A stretch of DNA of 64,000 nucleotides from a virus. The notes beneath the pieces are model-generated. The model was not told where the DNA came from, searched no databases, and saw only the letters and a list, made by a program, of their open reading frames with translations. The translations under genes and the position numbers were made by a program. The DNA lies in IMG/VR virus record IMGVR_UViG_3300033149_003379, positions 1-64,000 of that record; one strand, given 5' to 3'. Position 1 is the first letter of the stretch. The number at the start of each line of letters is the position of its first letter. Shown in pieces: positions 6,804 to 16,830 of the stretch.

Positions 6804-8626
6804 CAAAACTTCATGAGTTGATCGCTGAGCTGTCAGAACCTCAGAAGCTCGAGAAGTTCTACTCGAAGAAATACAATCTTGAATTGATTCCACTGAAACC
6901 CGGACAATTGCCTCCGAAGGGAGCTCAGGTCTTTACAGGAAGGAGAGGTGGTAAATACTACTACTTTCCTCGTGGTAAAAAGAAGGAGGAAGAAGAGACT
7001 GTATCTCAACCGCAAATTGAGGAGAAGCCTGTTGAGACTGATCCTATCAAGAAATACACAGATGGGTCAAAGGAGGCTCACGAAAGGCTATTCAAGGAAC
7101 ATTCCTACGATCTAACAGGTCTTGTTAAAGATACTAAATACGATCGTATTGAATGGGAGGCTATACGTGAGTATGCACAAACTCACAAGGATAATGGAAC
7201 AGATAAGTTCTTAAAGGAAGCTATAGAGCATGCTCGCTATAAAAGATTTCTTGTTTGGTCGGCTGAATATGACAAAAATGTTGAGCTCGCAGTTGAATAT
7301 ATTAAAAAGGCTCGAGAAAAACATCCTGAGATTTCTCATCCTCATGAACGTGGAATAAAAGATTCTGCAATTAAGAATGATGATGGTGAATGGTGGCTTT
7401 ATAATCCATTAGAAAATGTCTTTGCTGGACGAGGAGACTATACATCTCTAACTAAAGATGATTGGGTTCATACAGGACTCAACGATCACAGTCGTAAATT
7501 ACATATAGATGTCGAAAATCATACTATCACAGACTCTAAGGATTCAAAGGTTTATAAGTTTAAAGACCTTGAGGACCTCCAAGAGATACTGATTGGTAGT
7601 TTCGGATTTTCATATGATGACAAAGACTCAATCAAAAGATCGTATAACTTTTTCTCTGAAATAGGAACTGACAAAGGAGACCCTCTTGAAAAGTTTTCTG
7701 AGGAGGAGACCACTGAATTTAAGAGACTAATAAGTCGCTTTGCACATGATGATTATGATGCATATCATATTGAAACTCGAACTCAAGATGAAATCTACAG
7801 GTTTTGTCAGTATTTAGCATCTGTAGACAAAATTGACATGTTCACCTCTGCACCATCATATTTAGACGAGGAACACGCTTCAAAATTAATTGATTGGACA
7901 GTCGGTCAGGTAAAAAGAGCACAATCTTTAGGTATAGCTCATCCATGTCAGGCAGATCTCTTAGGAATATTAATGGACTCTGGAGCTACAGGTGATGTTT
8001 GTGCCAAAGCATTAGCTGAAAGCTACAAATTGTACAGTCATTCTCATGGAGCGAGACTACCGATGCCACCCGTAATCGAGGACCAACAAAACTTAGATGT
8101 AGCTAAACATCAGGTCATTGATAATTTCTTGATTGCTGGTGGAACTAGAGCGCATCAAGCTCTCAGTAGTGCAGTCAACAAAATCTTCAATGGTAAAACT
8201 GATAGAACTGTATTTTATTGGAGAGACTCAGAGACGAGGCATGCAGAACCAATACCTCCATTAATAACCTCTCCTGATAATCAAATCCTCGCAGTCACTA
8301 AGGATATATATCGTGAGACTCAGGAGTATTTTAGAAACAAGAAGATAGATACAGTAACTGTATATCGAGGAGTCAATTCAGGCATTACCACGAATTCTCC
8401 GATTGAGAGTTGGACCGCCAGTTTAGATTGTGCTCGGCGTTTCAATGGAGGAAGTGGAGCAATCTTCAAGGTGACTGTACCGATCGATCGAATCTTTATG
8501 TCATACAAATCACAACGATACGATTGGTTACCTGAGGAAGACTTGGAAGGAAAAAAGGAATACACTCTGATAGGCATAAAGGATGGTAAATCATTATTTG
8601 ATGAATTCCAGGTGGAAAAGGTATGA
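6791..8626 (+). CDS. Tagged effector with C-terminal ADP-ribosyltransferase domain
   Basis: A 611-residue protein starting at a GTG after TAGGAGGT. Residues 35-59 carry the shared tag PPKGAQVFTGRRGGKYYYF, followed by a Lys/Glu-rich linker. The middle 350 residues are unrecognised. The C terminus (about 510-611) fits an R-S-E ADP-ribosyltransferase: VYRG (Arg near 526), ESWTAS, and KKEYTLIG (Glu near 590). Only one Glu of the usual ExE pair is present, so Arg specificity is not assured. It would transfer ADP-ribose from NAD to a host target. It overlaps its neighbours on both sides. Confidence 0.7.
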   Translation: MGELTKLHELIAELSEPQKLEKFYSKKYNLELIPLKPGQLPPKGAQVFTGRRGGKYYYFPRGKKKEEEETVSQPQIEEKPVETDPIKKYTDGSKEAHERLFKEHSYDLTGLVKDTKYDRIEWEAIREYAQTHKDNGTDKFLKEAIEHARYKRFLVWSAEYDKNVELAVEYIKKAREKHPEISHPHERGIKDSAIKNDDGEWWLYNPLENVFAGRGDYTSLTKDDWVHTGLNDHSRKLHIDVENHTITDSKDSKVYKFKDLEDLQEILIGSFGFSYDDKDSIKRSYNFFSEIGTDKGDPLEKFSEEETTEFKRLISRFAHDDYDAYHIETRTQDEIYRFCQYLASVDKIDMFTSAPSYLDEEHASKLIDWTVGQVKRAQSLGIAHPCQADLLGILMDSGATGDVCAKALAESYKLYSHSHGARLPMPPVIEDQQNLDVAKHQVIDNFLIAGGTRAHQALSSAVNKIFNGKTDRTVFYWRDSETRHAEPIPPLITSPDNQILAVTKDIYRETQEYFRNKKIDTVTVYRGVNSGITTNSPIESWTASLDCARRFNGGSGAIFKVTVPIDRIFMSYKSQRYDWLPEEDLEGKKEYTLIGIKDGKSLFDEFQVEKV

Positions 8627-10908
8627 AGGAAATTAAAGTTGGACATGTAAAGGTCTTAGTGCCAGAGAATCCGAAGGATGAACTGAGGATTGGCTCTATG
8701 AAGGATGTTGTTCCGACCTTTATGAATAATAAACGTAGGACTAGTGAGCTTATCAGAAAGGAACAAGCTACTCCGCCTCGTCCAGGTCTTGTCTTCGATA
8801 GAGTCAAACATCGTTGGATTAGGCCTAAATATGGGAAGGAGAAATACGAGGTAAACCTTCCACAAGAAATAAAGGAGATGAATGAGTACCTCGATAGGTT
8901 GAAGCATCGAAAACCTCAACTTAAGGAGCTCGGAGAAAAACTTGATGCTCAGCAGATATCAAAAATAAAGGACAACGTAGATGAATACTTAGGCCAGTAT
9001 GAACGCTTTTTCGATGCAGAAACCTACAATAAGGTTAGAAGTATCAGCTATAGGTTAGTCAGTTCCATCAGTAGATTCACATCCAGATACACTCCAGATG
9101 CACTTCAGGACCTTGTTTTTAAGTCCATTGACTGTCTTATTTACTGTGAAGCAAGGTCATGGGAGAGACAACTATCTGATCATGGTATCAGACATATATG
9201 GAATGATATTGATACAGCCAATCGTATATTCGATGCGATATCCTCTAAGAGTCCTAAAAATCCTATAACTAACCGAGAGGTCATGATGGCGAACCTCATT
9301 CTCATCTTCCATGATATCGGATATACTGCAGGTCCTGTTAGAGAGTCTATTGCTCATACAAAGCAACACCAGATTATCAGTCGAAGATGGTTCGAATATG
9401 AGAAGGAATTCTTCAAGAAGTATTTTTCTAATGACGAACTCGACTTCATGGCTGATATCATTCAGAATCATGATACTACGGTAATTGACTGGGAGAATCA
9501 CCGACTGCTGACTACGGTAAGTCTATCAGATAATTTATCCTTGTTCCATGAGGAGAAATTACCATCATTGTTTAGGTACGTGCCAGGATCGTTAGAAGTT
9601 CTGTTCGACTTGAAGGATGCTCTTGAAGCAGGAGATGAGAAAGCTGAAGATCGAGCTAGGGAGCTTCTGGATAAGAAGATTGATGAGTCCTATCTGCCTG
9701 AATACAGCAAAGCATGGCTCAAACAAGCTGCTAAGGGTATAAATCCGTATACTGTAAAGGTTACTATACCTATGCTGATCGGTCGGATCAGGCATTTCGA
9801 TTGGGAAGACTCTGGATTGGTCGTCGATATTGATGAGAGCCCATTTGATACGAAGGTTGCTCACTTCTTCGATATGGGTCAAAGAAAATACCAGAAGTTC
9901 GCTGAGGATTATGGTATAGACCTCAAAGATAACGATAATATCGAATTCGTTAAGGATGGAAAAAAGGTCCTGACATTGAAAATACGGAGAAGTCCTGAAC
10001 CTACCAAGATACGAAAGAAGTCATATGATGTAATGAAGGTTATGTCTACTCCTCCTCGTCCTGGATTAGTGTTTGATAGAACTAGACGGAGATGGATCAG
10101 ACCGAACAAGGATATTCCTAAACCTAAACAGGAGGAGCTCTCTAGTCCATCCAAGACTCTGCTCAATATGGGAGCTAAAGATATCTTCTTCGGTAAAAAA
10201 GAAAGAGTCAATAAAATTGTCAAAGAGTTGGAGCAAGAACTCAAGACTGCTAGAGACAACCTCATTGGAAAACAAGAGGCAGCTCAAGGAGAGATGCTTG
10301 TTGATGAATGGTGTGAAGGCTCTCTATTGAATATCTATGGTCTTAGGTTCCTAGCTGCAAAGATCTCGGAAGCAAACTTCTCTGAGGAAGAGATTTTGGA
10401 AGGAACCGAGACCTTTGGATTGAATGATAAGAGTCTCGACCTACTGAGACAGCTAAGTCAAGCTAAGTTTCTCATTCCAGATGAGCATGGAAATTTGTCT
10501 ACAGATCGGGCAGAAAATATCTTGAAGCGAGAAAAGGCCTTTGCTGAAAAGAGAGCACGAGAGCTCTTTGGAGATAAGATTAAAGTTTATAGAGCTGTTT
10601 ATGGAGAACAGGCCGAGCAGATATTAGAAGAGTTGGAGAAGAGCAAAACAGGAGAAGCCTCCTTTAGTACAATGCCGCTCGCATCGTATAGTCAAGACCG
10701 AGACGCTGCGGTAATATTTGCTCATAACAATTCAAAGGGAAAGACTTCTGTATTGATCGAACGAGAAATTGGAGCAGACGAGATTCAATTCGCATGGTTC
10801 TCAAATCCAGTGTTCTTGTATCAATTTAAGGAACAGTTCGAGGTTACTATAGCTCCAAAGGAGAAGACAATAACACTTAGTAGAGATTCGGTGACTAAGT
10901 TATGGTAA
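8623..10908 (+). CDS. Tagged effector: HD phosphohydrolase-like domain plus C-terminal ART-like domain
   Basis: A 761-residue protein coupled to the previous gene by ATGA. The tag PPRPGLVFDRVKHRWIRP is at residues 51-68, and a second copy (PPRPGLVFDRTRRRWIRP) lies near residue 476. Between the copies is an HD domain: His near 187, HDIGYT at 230-231, NHD near 283 and SDN near 303. HD domains hydrolyse nucleotides or phosphodiesters. After the second tag, the C-terminal 130 residues have VYRAV, an Ser/Asp-rich strand and EQFEVTI, suggesting a diverged ADP-ribosyltransferase. The internal tag makes it look like a fusion of two tagged proteins. Confidence 0.65.
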   Translation: MKEIKVGHVKVLVPENPKDELRIGSMKDVVPTFMNNKRRTSELIRKEQATPPRPGLVFDRVKHRWIRPKYGKEKYEVNLPQEIKEMNEYLDRLKHRKPQLKELGEKLDAQQISKIKDNVDEYLGQYERFFDAETYNKVRSISYRLVSSISRFTSRYTPDALQDLVFKSIDCLIYCEARSWERQLSDHGIRHIWNDIDTANRIFDAISSKSPKNPITNREVMMANLILIFHDIGYTAGPVRESIAHTKQHQIISRRWFEYEKEFFKKYFSNDELDFMADIIQNHDTTVIDWENHRLLTTVSLSDNLSLFHEEKLPSLFRYVPGSLEVLFDLKDALEAGDEKAEDRARELLDKKIDESYLPEYSKAWLKQAAKGINPYTVKVTIPMLIGRIRHFDWEDSGLVVDIDESPFDTKVAHFFDMGQRKYQKFAEDYGIDLKDNDNIEFVKDGKKVLTLKIRRSPEPTKIRKKSYDVMKVMSTPPRPGLVFDRTRRRWIRPNKDIPKPKQEELSSPSKTLLNMGAKDIFFGKKERVNKIVKELEQELKTARDNLIGKQEAAQGEMLVDEWCEGSLLNIYGLRFLAAKISEANFSEEEILEGTETFGLNDKSLDLLRQLSQAKFLIPDEHGNLSTDRAENILKREKAFAEKRARELFGDKIKVYRAVYGEQAEQILEELEKSKTGEASFSTMPLASYSQDRDAAVIFAHNNSKGKTSVLIEREIGADEIQFAWFSNPVFLYQFKEQFEVTIAPKEKTITLSRDSVTKLW

Positions 10909-12647
10909 ATATCGATATACAAGATTGGTTGGATAGGGTAAAGATCGACGAAGAGGTTGGTGAAACCTTGAAAAAGGAACAAGCTGTTCCTCCAAGGCCA
11001 GGTCTCGTCTTTGATAGGCAGAGACATCGATGGGTTCGTCCAGATAAGGAACGACCGAAGGACTTCAAGTCTCCTAAAGAAGATCTGACCTCTATTTCAA
11101 TACCAGAGAACCTGAAGGGAGACAAACAAGCTGAAGAGCTTATTAGTGTTCTCAACGAGAAATTGAAGAAACTGAAGGAAGACGAAAGCTTTGCTCCATC
11201 ATATCTCGACAATTACGAGTATGATTTACTAATGAATTACTCGGAGGAGTACGCAGAACAACTTGTTCCAATAATAGTTGATTACTACAAGAAGGCTCTC
11301 GATATAGGAGTCAAAAGTGCTAAAGATAAAGACAGGTTCGATAAGTTAACATTTGCGGCAAATAAGATTATTCACGCTCTCTATTATCGAACTAGAGACT
11401 TTCATACTGATTCGAAGGAGGTTCACGACTTACTAGAAACATGCTTAAAGAAACCTTATGAAATAAAGGGAATATTATCACCTCGAGAAGCGAATCGTCT
11501 TTTTGATTATGGTGCTGAGCCTCGTCTACTTAGAGAACATTTCAACTTATTCAGTAAATATGCGTCTTCAATAAAAGAATTTTCTTACTTATTCAAGATC
11601 AGAATTTCTGATGCTCTTTTAGAGAAGTTTAGTAAGAAAGTTGATTTTGTTATGAGTCACTTGAGCCAAGATGAGCTTGACGAGATAAGCTTAGAAAATA
11701 TCATAGAGAGCTTAGCATATAATTGTAAGTCTTCACAGCTTGGAACTGTAGAAGGTCTCGCACATAAAGTATCTGAGACTCTTCGTACAAAGTTCAATGA
11801 TGAGGAACACAGTGAAAGATATAATTCAATTTTCAGAGCTATTGAGCATCGAAAGACTCTTCTTAATAAGATCGGTCTTGATAACCTTAAGCGCTATAAG
11901 GAAACTGGAGAATTAAGACTTCCATCAGGTAACGAATTCAGATCGAAGTTGGAAGAAATCGTAGACATGAGTGTAAAGGACCCTGGTGAAGATACCAAAG
12001 AGTTTGTTTCGGAAATTATGGCTGAGCTTGGAATGAGGGATGTTCACGAACTATTGGTTCGAGAGTGGGAATCTTCTGCTAACTCTCTTGGAGGCAATGC
12101 TCTGTCAAAATACATAGCGGAGTTTTATGATGGTGAAGTAAAGTATCATGAGTTTAAAGGCCCAGAGGATGTTTTACATGCTGTAGAGCAGCTAGGAATG
12201 GTGGATTTTGGAGAAGAAAAACTTACCAAATATATCAAGGAGCACTATCATTTGACTCAAGAAATGCTGAAGTACACCTTTCCTCATACAAACACAATTA
12301 CTTTGTATAGAGGAACCTCTACTTATGAAAGTAAAAATATCGATGTAATAAGAGAGGCTTGGAAAAAACGAATCAAGAGTGGAGACCAAATTCAAGTTGA
12401 TTCAAACTCCGTCAGTAGCTGGACACTTGACAAAGAAGTTGCGCGAAAATTTGCCAATCAACAAGAAGTACGTGGCTTAGTTTTGAGAGCTGAGGTTCCA
12501 TTGTCTTCGATATTTGGATACTTGGCATCATACTGTTTCAGAGGAAATGAACGAGAGTTTCTCGTCATAAAGAAACCGAAGAACAAATATTACATAGAAG
12601 ATGCTTGGGCGTTCCATCATACAGAGGAGGAACTCTATAATGAATAA
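10902..12647 (+). CDS. Tagged ADP-ribosyltransferase effector
   Basis: A 581-residue protein overlapping the previous gene by 7 bases. The N terminus IDIQDWLDRVK resembles the DWLK leader of its neighbours. The tag PPRPGLVFDRQRHRWVRP is at residues 30-47. A helical middle is followed by a full R-S-E signature: LYRGTS (Arg 470), SVSSWTLDKEVARKFA, and NEREFLV with E550-x-E552. The ExE motif is typical of arginine-specific ARTs of the VIP2/C3-like toxin clade. It is about 50% similar by eye to the next protein in its C-terminal half, so the two are paralogues. Confidence 0.8.
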   Translation: MVNIDIQDWLDRVKIDEEVGETLKKEQAVPPRPGLVFDRQRHRWVRPDKERPKDFKSPKEDLTSISIPENLKGDKQAEELISVLNEKLKKLKEDESFAPSYLDNYEYDLLMNYSEEYAEQLVPIIVDYYKKALDIGVKSAKDKDRFDKLTFAANKIIHALYYRTRDFHTDSKEVHDLLETCLKKPYEIKGILSPREANRLFDYGAEPRLLREHFNLFSKYASSIKEFSYLFKIRISDALLEKFSKKVDFVMSHLSQDELDEISLENIIESLAYNCKSSQLGTVEGLAHKVSETLRTKFNDEEHSERYNSIFRAIEHRKTLLNKIGLDNLKRYKETGELRLPSGNEFRSKLEEIVDMSVKDPGEDTKEFVSEIMAELGMRDVHELLVREWESSANSLGGNALSKYIAEFYDGEVKYHEFKGPEDVLHAVEQLGMVDFGEEKLTKYIKEHYHLTQEMLKYTFPHTNTITLYRGTSTYESKNIDVIREAWKKRIKSGDQIQVDSNSVSSWTLDKEVARKFANQQEVRGLVLRAEVPLSSIFGYLASYCFRGNEREFLVIKKPKNKYYIEDAWAFHHTEEELYNE

Positions 12648-14364
12648 AAATCTTGTTATAGAGATTGATTTTAATAAAAAGGATGCTGACTGGCTGAAGA
12701 CTCTTAGAGAAAAGACTGAAGAACCTATTCAGAAAGAACAAGCGGTTCCTCCGAGACCGGGACTTGTGTTTGACAGACAACGACACAGATGGGTTCGACC
12801 TGTAAAGGAAGGTCCGAAGGAACCTAAGTCTTCTAATATGAATAAGCTTCGTATCTCTATACCTGATGACATAAAAGTAGATGAAGAAGTGAAGAATGTT
12901 GTCAAAGACTTCGAAGAATCCTTAGAGAAAATGCAGAATGATGATGACTTTGTTCCTTCATATTCTGGTAGAGGCCTATTGGAGAGTTACTTCGGCGAAT
13001 CTGTTAATAAGTTCATACCATTACTTATTGATTATTACACGAAGGCTCTCGATGTATGTGTGAAGAATGAAAAACATACTGTTAGATTTCAGTATTTCGC
13101 AGCTTGGGCACAGAGCCTTGTCTCAATTTTAACTTCTGATGAATGCAAGAAGTATTCTAAGGAAATAAGAGCTTTGATAGAAACATGCTTGAGAAAAAAG
13201 TTTGTAGTAAAGGACATAGAGCCTAATTTTTATAGCCTAAACGAACTTTACACTTCTGGCCCTGTCATACTCAGGAGGTATTTCGGTCTCTTCTGCAAGT
13301 ATGCATCATCACTAAGTGAACTTGAGGCCGTTCTTAAAGTAGAAGTCTCAGACGAGCTTTTAGAGAAGTTTCGTAAGAAATTATATTCTTGGCTCGAACA
13401 CCCAGATAAAATCTCACCAGCCGTACACGCCAGATTAGAAAACTTAATGTCCTTCTTAGCAGTTTATTGCAAACCTTCACAACTTGAAACCATAAAAGAA
13501 CTTGAACATAAAGAATATATGACTCTGAGTTCTTATGCTGATCCAGAGGTCAGCTCGCTACTAGAGAGAAAGATTAAGGAAAGACAAGACCGTATAAACA
13601 AAGTAGGTCTCAACAATATCAAGCATTTCGCAGAAACTGGTGAATTGAAATTACCGATTGGCAATGAATTCAGAAGCATGCTAGAAGCCGTTCCTGATAT
13701 GAGCGTAAAGGACCCTGGTAAGGAGACTAAGAAATTAGTGAGAGAAATCATGAGTGAACTTGGTCTTGCAAAGGTTCATTCAAAGCTAGTCTTAGATTGG
13801 GAAAAGTCAGCAAATTCGACAGGAGGAAACGTCCTATCAACATATATTGCGAAATTGTATGACGAGAAGGTGAAGTATCATAAACTGAGAGATGAACTTA
13901 GTGTTTCGTCTGAGGTCCGAGAAGCAGAAGATAGGTTCGGAGAAGACAAACTTTTGGAATACACCAAAAAACACTATGAGTTGACACAACAGATGTTGAA
14001 GTACTCATTTCCTCATAAGAATACAATTACCTTGTATAGAGGAACCTCCGTTGAAGAAGGTAAGGGCAAGAAGTTTAAAAGTGACATCACAGAAGGGAGA
14101 GTGAAGTTAGGTGACTCGGTCGAAGTTGATGCTAATTCAGTTAGTAGTTGGACGCTCGACAAAAAGGTTGCTCGTAAATTTGCGAAAAGTAGAGCTACTC
14201 AAGGAGTAGTATTGAAGGCAGAAGTTCCGCTGTCTTCTGTATTTGGATATTTAGCTTCATATTGTTATAACGGAAATGAACGTGAATTCCTCGTAATAAA
14301 GAGACCAGAGAATACCTATTACTTAGAAGATACTTGGGTACATTACGGAGATGACAATGACTAA
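12640..14364 (+). CDS. Tagged ADP-ribosyltransferase effector, paralogue of the preceding gene
   Basis: A 574-residue protein; the ATG at 12640 follows GAGGAGGAAC and overlaps the previous stop. Residues 5-23 read VIEIDFNKKDADWLKTLRE, a leader shared with the GNAT protein at 14357. The tag PPRPGLVFDRQRHRWVRP is at residues 37-54. The C-terminal ART has LYRGTS (Arg 467), SVSSWTLDKKVARKFA and NEREFLV (E547, E549). The large helical region between tag and catalytic domain aligns with the 10902 product. Probable NAD-dependent modifier of host protein. Confidence 0.8.
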   Translation: MNKNLVIEIDFNKKDADWLKTLREKTEEPIQKEQAVPPRPGLVFDRQRHRWVRPVKEGPKEPKSSNMNKLRISIPDDIKVDEEVKNVVKDFEESLEKMQNDDDFVPSYSGRGLLESYFGESVNKFIPLLIDYYTKALDVCVKNEKHTVRFQYFAAWAQSLVSILTSDECKKYSKEIRALIETCLRKKFVVKDIEPNFYSLNELYTSGPVILRRYFGLFCKYASSLSELEAVLKVEVSDELLEKFRKKLYSWLEHPDKISPAVHARLENLMSFLAVYCKPSQLETIKELEHKEYMTLSSYADPEVSSLLERKIKERQDRINKVGLNNIKHFAETGELKLPIGNEFRSMLEAVPDMSVKDPGKETKKLVREIMSELGLAKVHSKLVLDWEKSANSTGGNVLSTYIAKLYDEKVKYHKLRDELSVSSEVREAEDRFGEDKLLEYTKKHYELTQQMLKYSFPHKNTITLYRGTSVEEGKGKKFKSDITEGRVKLGDSVEVDANSVSSWTLDKKVARKFAKSRATQGVVLKAEVPLSSVFGYLASYCYNGNEREFLVIKRPENTYYLEDTWVHYGDDND

Positions 14365-15286
14365 GAAATATGTCATAGAGATAGACTTCGATGCAGATGA
14401 TGTGGATTGGTTGAAGCAGGTCAGAGAGGACACTCCTGAACCTGAGGAGGACCTTGATTCTGAAGATCTGATTAAGGACCTTGACGACTACGCCCTTCAG
14501 GAGATTATGGGTCATAAATTTGCCATAATGGATAACGGAGGTACCAAGCAGAAGCCAGTCAAGCTGAACCATCTCGCTCCAGGAGAGGAGCCTCCAAAGG
14601 GTGCTCATTTGTATGTTGGACCTAGAGGAGGACGTTACTATTACTACACAGGTGATAGTAGCATCACAGATGATAAAAAGAGGGCCCCAGATGCACATCC
14701 TGGTAGGCCAGAGGGCACTCGTATCGCATATTCCTATACCTTTCATAGGAACGACGATGTCAAAAATAACGACATAACGACATGGGTAGAACAGCTGAAG
14801 AAGATATCTGGCTATGAGGGCCTGACTCCGAAGGAGAAGGAGGCAATCGAAAAGGCAAAACATTCCCTACATCTCTTGAGGGCAATCAATAAGGAAGGCT
14901 CTAATGAGGACCACAATGTAATGACTATTAGAAATCCAAAGAGCGGAGAGCTCTATGGTGCTATGATGTGGACTCGTGTTCCTGAGGAGCTCTCAATACG
15001 ATATAATATACCTAGATCGATCGTGATAGAAGATTTGTGTTCATCTCCGAATGTAGTCGTAAATAGAACTAGAAAGGGTGTAGCTACAAGGCTCATGTAT
15101 GAGCTCTTTAAAAATTATTTCCTTACAGATCCGAAACTTGAGGAGGTTTGCTTGTCTCCATACGAATCCGCAGTACCCTTTTATCAAAGGATCGGATTTG
15201 AAGGAGACCCTAATTATGAGGATATGACTATAACACGAAGGGATGCACAGAGATTTGTTGAACAATACGAAGCAGAGAGAATGTAA
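14357..15286 (+). CDS. Tagged GNAT-family acetyltransferase
   Basis: A 309-residue protein; the ATG at 14357 has GGAG 6 bases upstream, whereas the ATG at 14351 is adjacent to it. The leader YVIEIDFDADDVDWLK matches the previous protein. The tag PPKGAHLYVGPRGGRYYYY is near residues 79-97. The C-terminal 130 residues fit GNAT: IVIEDLCSSPNVVVN (beta4), RKGVATRLMYELF (acetyl-CoA pyrophosphate loop, R-x-G-x-A), and CLSPYESAVPFYQRIGF (beta5/alpha4). It would acetylate an amine on a protein or small molecule. The gene overlaps both neighbours. Confidence 0.75.
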   Translation: MTKKYVIEIDFDADDVDWLKQVREDTPEPEEDLDSEDLIKDLDDYALQEIMGHKFAIMDNGGTKQKPVKLNHLAPGEEPPKGAHLYVGPRGGRYYYYTGDSSITDDKKRAPDAHPGRPEGTRIAYSYTFHRNDDVKNNDITTWVEQLKKISGYEGLTPKEKEAIEKAKHSLHLLRAINKEGSNEDHNVMTIRNPKSGELYGAMMWTRVPEELSIRYNIPRSIVIEDLCSSPNVVVNRTRKGVATRLMYELFKNYFLTDPKLEEVCLSPYESAVPFYQRIGFEGDPNYEDMTITRRDAQRFVEQYEAERM

Positions 15287-16830
15287 TGGCAGTATATTCG
15301 AAGAAATTAGGAGCATGGTTAGAGCGTCTTGCTCCAGGAGAGAGTCCTCCTGAAGGTAAAAAGGAGGTTCGAGGTCCAAAAGGCGGACGCTACTACGTAA
15401 TCGGTAAGGAACCAGAAGGTAAAAAGCCGACTAGAGGCCAGGAAGGCGGCATCTCTATAGAGGACCTTCTTGGTGATACTGAAGGTCTTCATAAGGATAT
15501 CCTCGACGGCCTGCAGAAGATCGCTGCTGGTCGTAATCTCACTCCTAATCAAATCTCTCGATTCGAAGATCGTGTTGTCGATCAAGTGGATCGATCTGTT
15601 ACTGATAGGATCGTTAAAACTCTAATTGAGCTGTGGAAGAAAAACAAGGCAAAGAACGGACAAACCTCTCTACAATTAGCTAGAGATTTGTCTCAAATCG
15701 CCTCTCCGCATCTAGTTGAGGAGATGATTTCTATCGGAATGGGAGGAGACGTTCTCGGAGTTAGTGATAGCTTCGTAAATAAGATTTTAGTGCAAGGTCC
15801 GCCAAAATATCAACGTAGCGTCAGTATTGTAAGAAGAATACATACTGATGAACAGTTACAAGATTACCTAAACGCCGAAGTTTTAGATACGAAGAATCTC
15901 ATACGTCTATTGCCGAATCTGACAGAATCTCAACTCAAGATGGTTGAGGAATACCTAGAAGAGCACCCATTAGAAGATTCACTATATACCTCTGACAAGA
16001 AGTATTGGGATAAGCAAATTGGAAATATGTTGTCCCTAAAGAAGGAAGTCTATGAGAACGATCGAGAATTGCTCTCATCTATAAAAGAGTACGGAGCTGA
16101 TGCCCTAACTCCAGAGATGATTTCTAATAAACTGAAGAGGTCACTTCGAAACGTAGCTAAGGAGAGCATTAAGAATCCATCTATATATTCATTACAACTG
16201 ACACAGGAAATCTTCAACGAGCTAGGTTTAGGTGATATTCATAACATAATGAAGAATAGCTGGGAGGAATCAGCAAATACCTTGTTCTCTCTAGCACTAC
16301 GACACAGAGCAGGAGAAATGTACGGAAATACGAACGAGCACTCCTTAGGAGAATGGATACGTATGGTGCATGACACAGACAAGTTCTGTGAGAACATGGC
16401 TTCAATCATTAGTGATCGTTTCGAAGACGATAGATTCACAAAGTACGTTGCTACTCTGAGAAATCTGAGCCGAAGGATGCTCGATATCTCCTTCCCTGAT
16501 AGTGATACTATAAAACTCTGGAGAGGAACATCAATATATGAGGTAGACTATCCGAAGGATAAGAAAGGATTTCCTCTCAGGACTAAGGAAGAGGATGTGG
16601 ATATTAAATCGAATCCTCTCAGTAGTTGGACCTTGAGACGCTCAGTAGCGTTTGACTTCGCTTGGGAGCAAGGAAATCAGGTTGGAATGGTCCTGTCTAC
16701 AGAGGTAGATAAGGATGACATCTTCTCGTACTCGGCATTGTACGCTAATGCAGGAAATGAAAGAGAATTTCTTTTGTTGAATAAAGGTCCAAGAAGGGTA
16801 AAGGCTAAAAAGGTTCTGGATGTGAGATAA
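15286..16830 (+). CDS. Tagged ADP-ribosyltransferase effector
   Basis: A 514-residue protein whose ATG shares its A with the previous TAA. The tag comes very early: LAPGESPPEGKKEVRGPKGG at residues 15-34, then RYY. The middle is helical. The C terminus carries LWRGTS (Arg 413), NPLSSWTLRRSVAFDFA and NEREFLL (E492, E494), an R-S-ExE ADP-ribosyltransferase. The catalytic part resembles the 10902 and 12640 products, but it uses the GGRYY-type tag instead of the VFDR-type tag. Confidence 0.8.
   Translation: MAVYSKKLGAWLERLAPGESPPEGKKEVRGPKGGRYYVIGKEPEGKKPTRGQEGGISIEDLLGDTEGLHKDILDGLQKIAAGRNLTPNQISRFEDRVVDQVDRSVTDRIVKTLIELWKKNKAKNGQTSLQLARDLSQIASPHLVEEMISIGMGGDVLGVSDSFVNKILVQGPPKYQRSVSIVRRIHTDEQLQDYLNAEVLDTKNLIRLLPNLTESQLKMVEEYLEEHPLEDSLYTSDKKYWDKQIGNMLSLKKEVYENDRELLSSIKEYGADALTPEMISNKLKRSLRNVAKESIKNPSIYSLQLTQEIFNELGLGDIHNIMKNSWEESANTLFSLALRHRAGEMYGNTNEHSLGEWIRMVHDTDKFCENMASIISDRFEDDRFTKYVATLRNLSRRMLDISFPDSDTIKLWRGTSIYEVDYPKDKKGFPLRTKEEDVDIKSNPLSSWTLRRSVAFDFAWEQGNQVGMVLSTEVDKDDIFSYSALYANAGNEREFLLLNKGPRRVKAKKVLDVR

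Noticed and set aside
14195-14863. Long minus-strand reading frame (222 codons) opposite the GNAT and ART genes
   Set aside because: It has no ribosome site, crosses a gene boundary on the other strand, and its translation has low-complexity, unprotein-like content. It is a shadow of the plus-strand genes.
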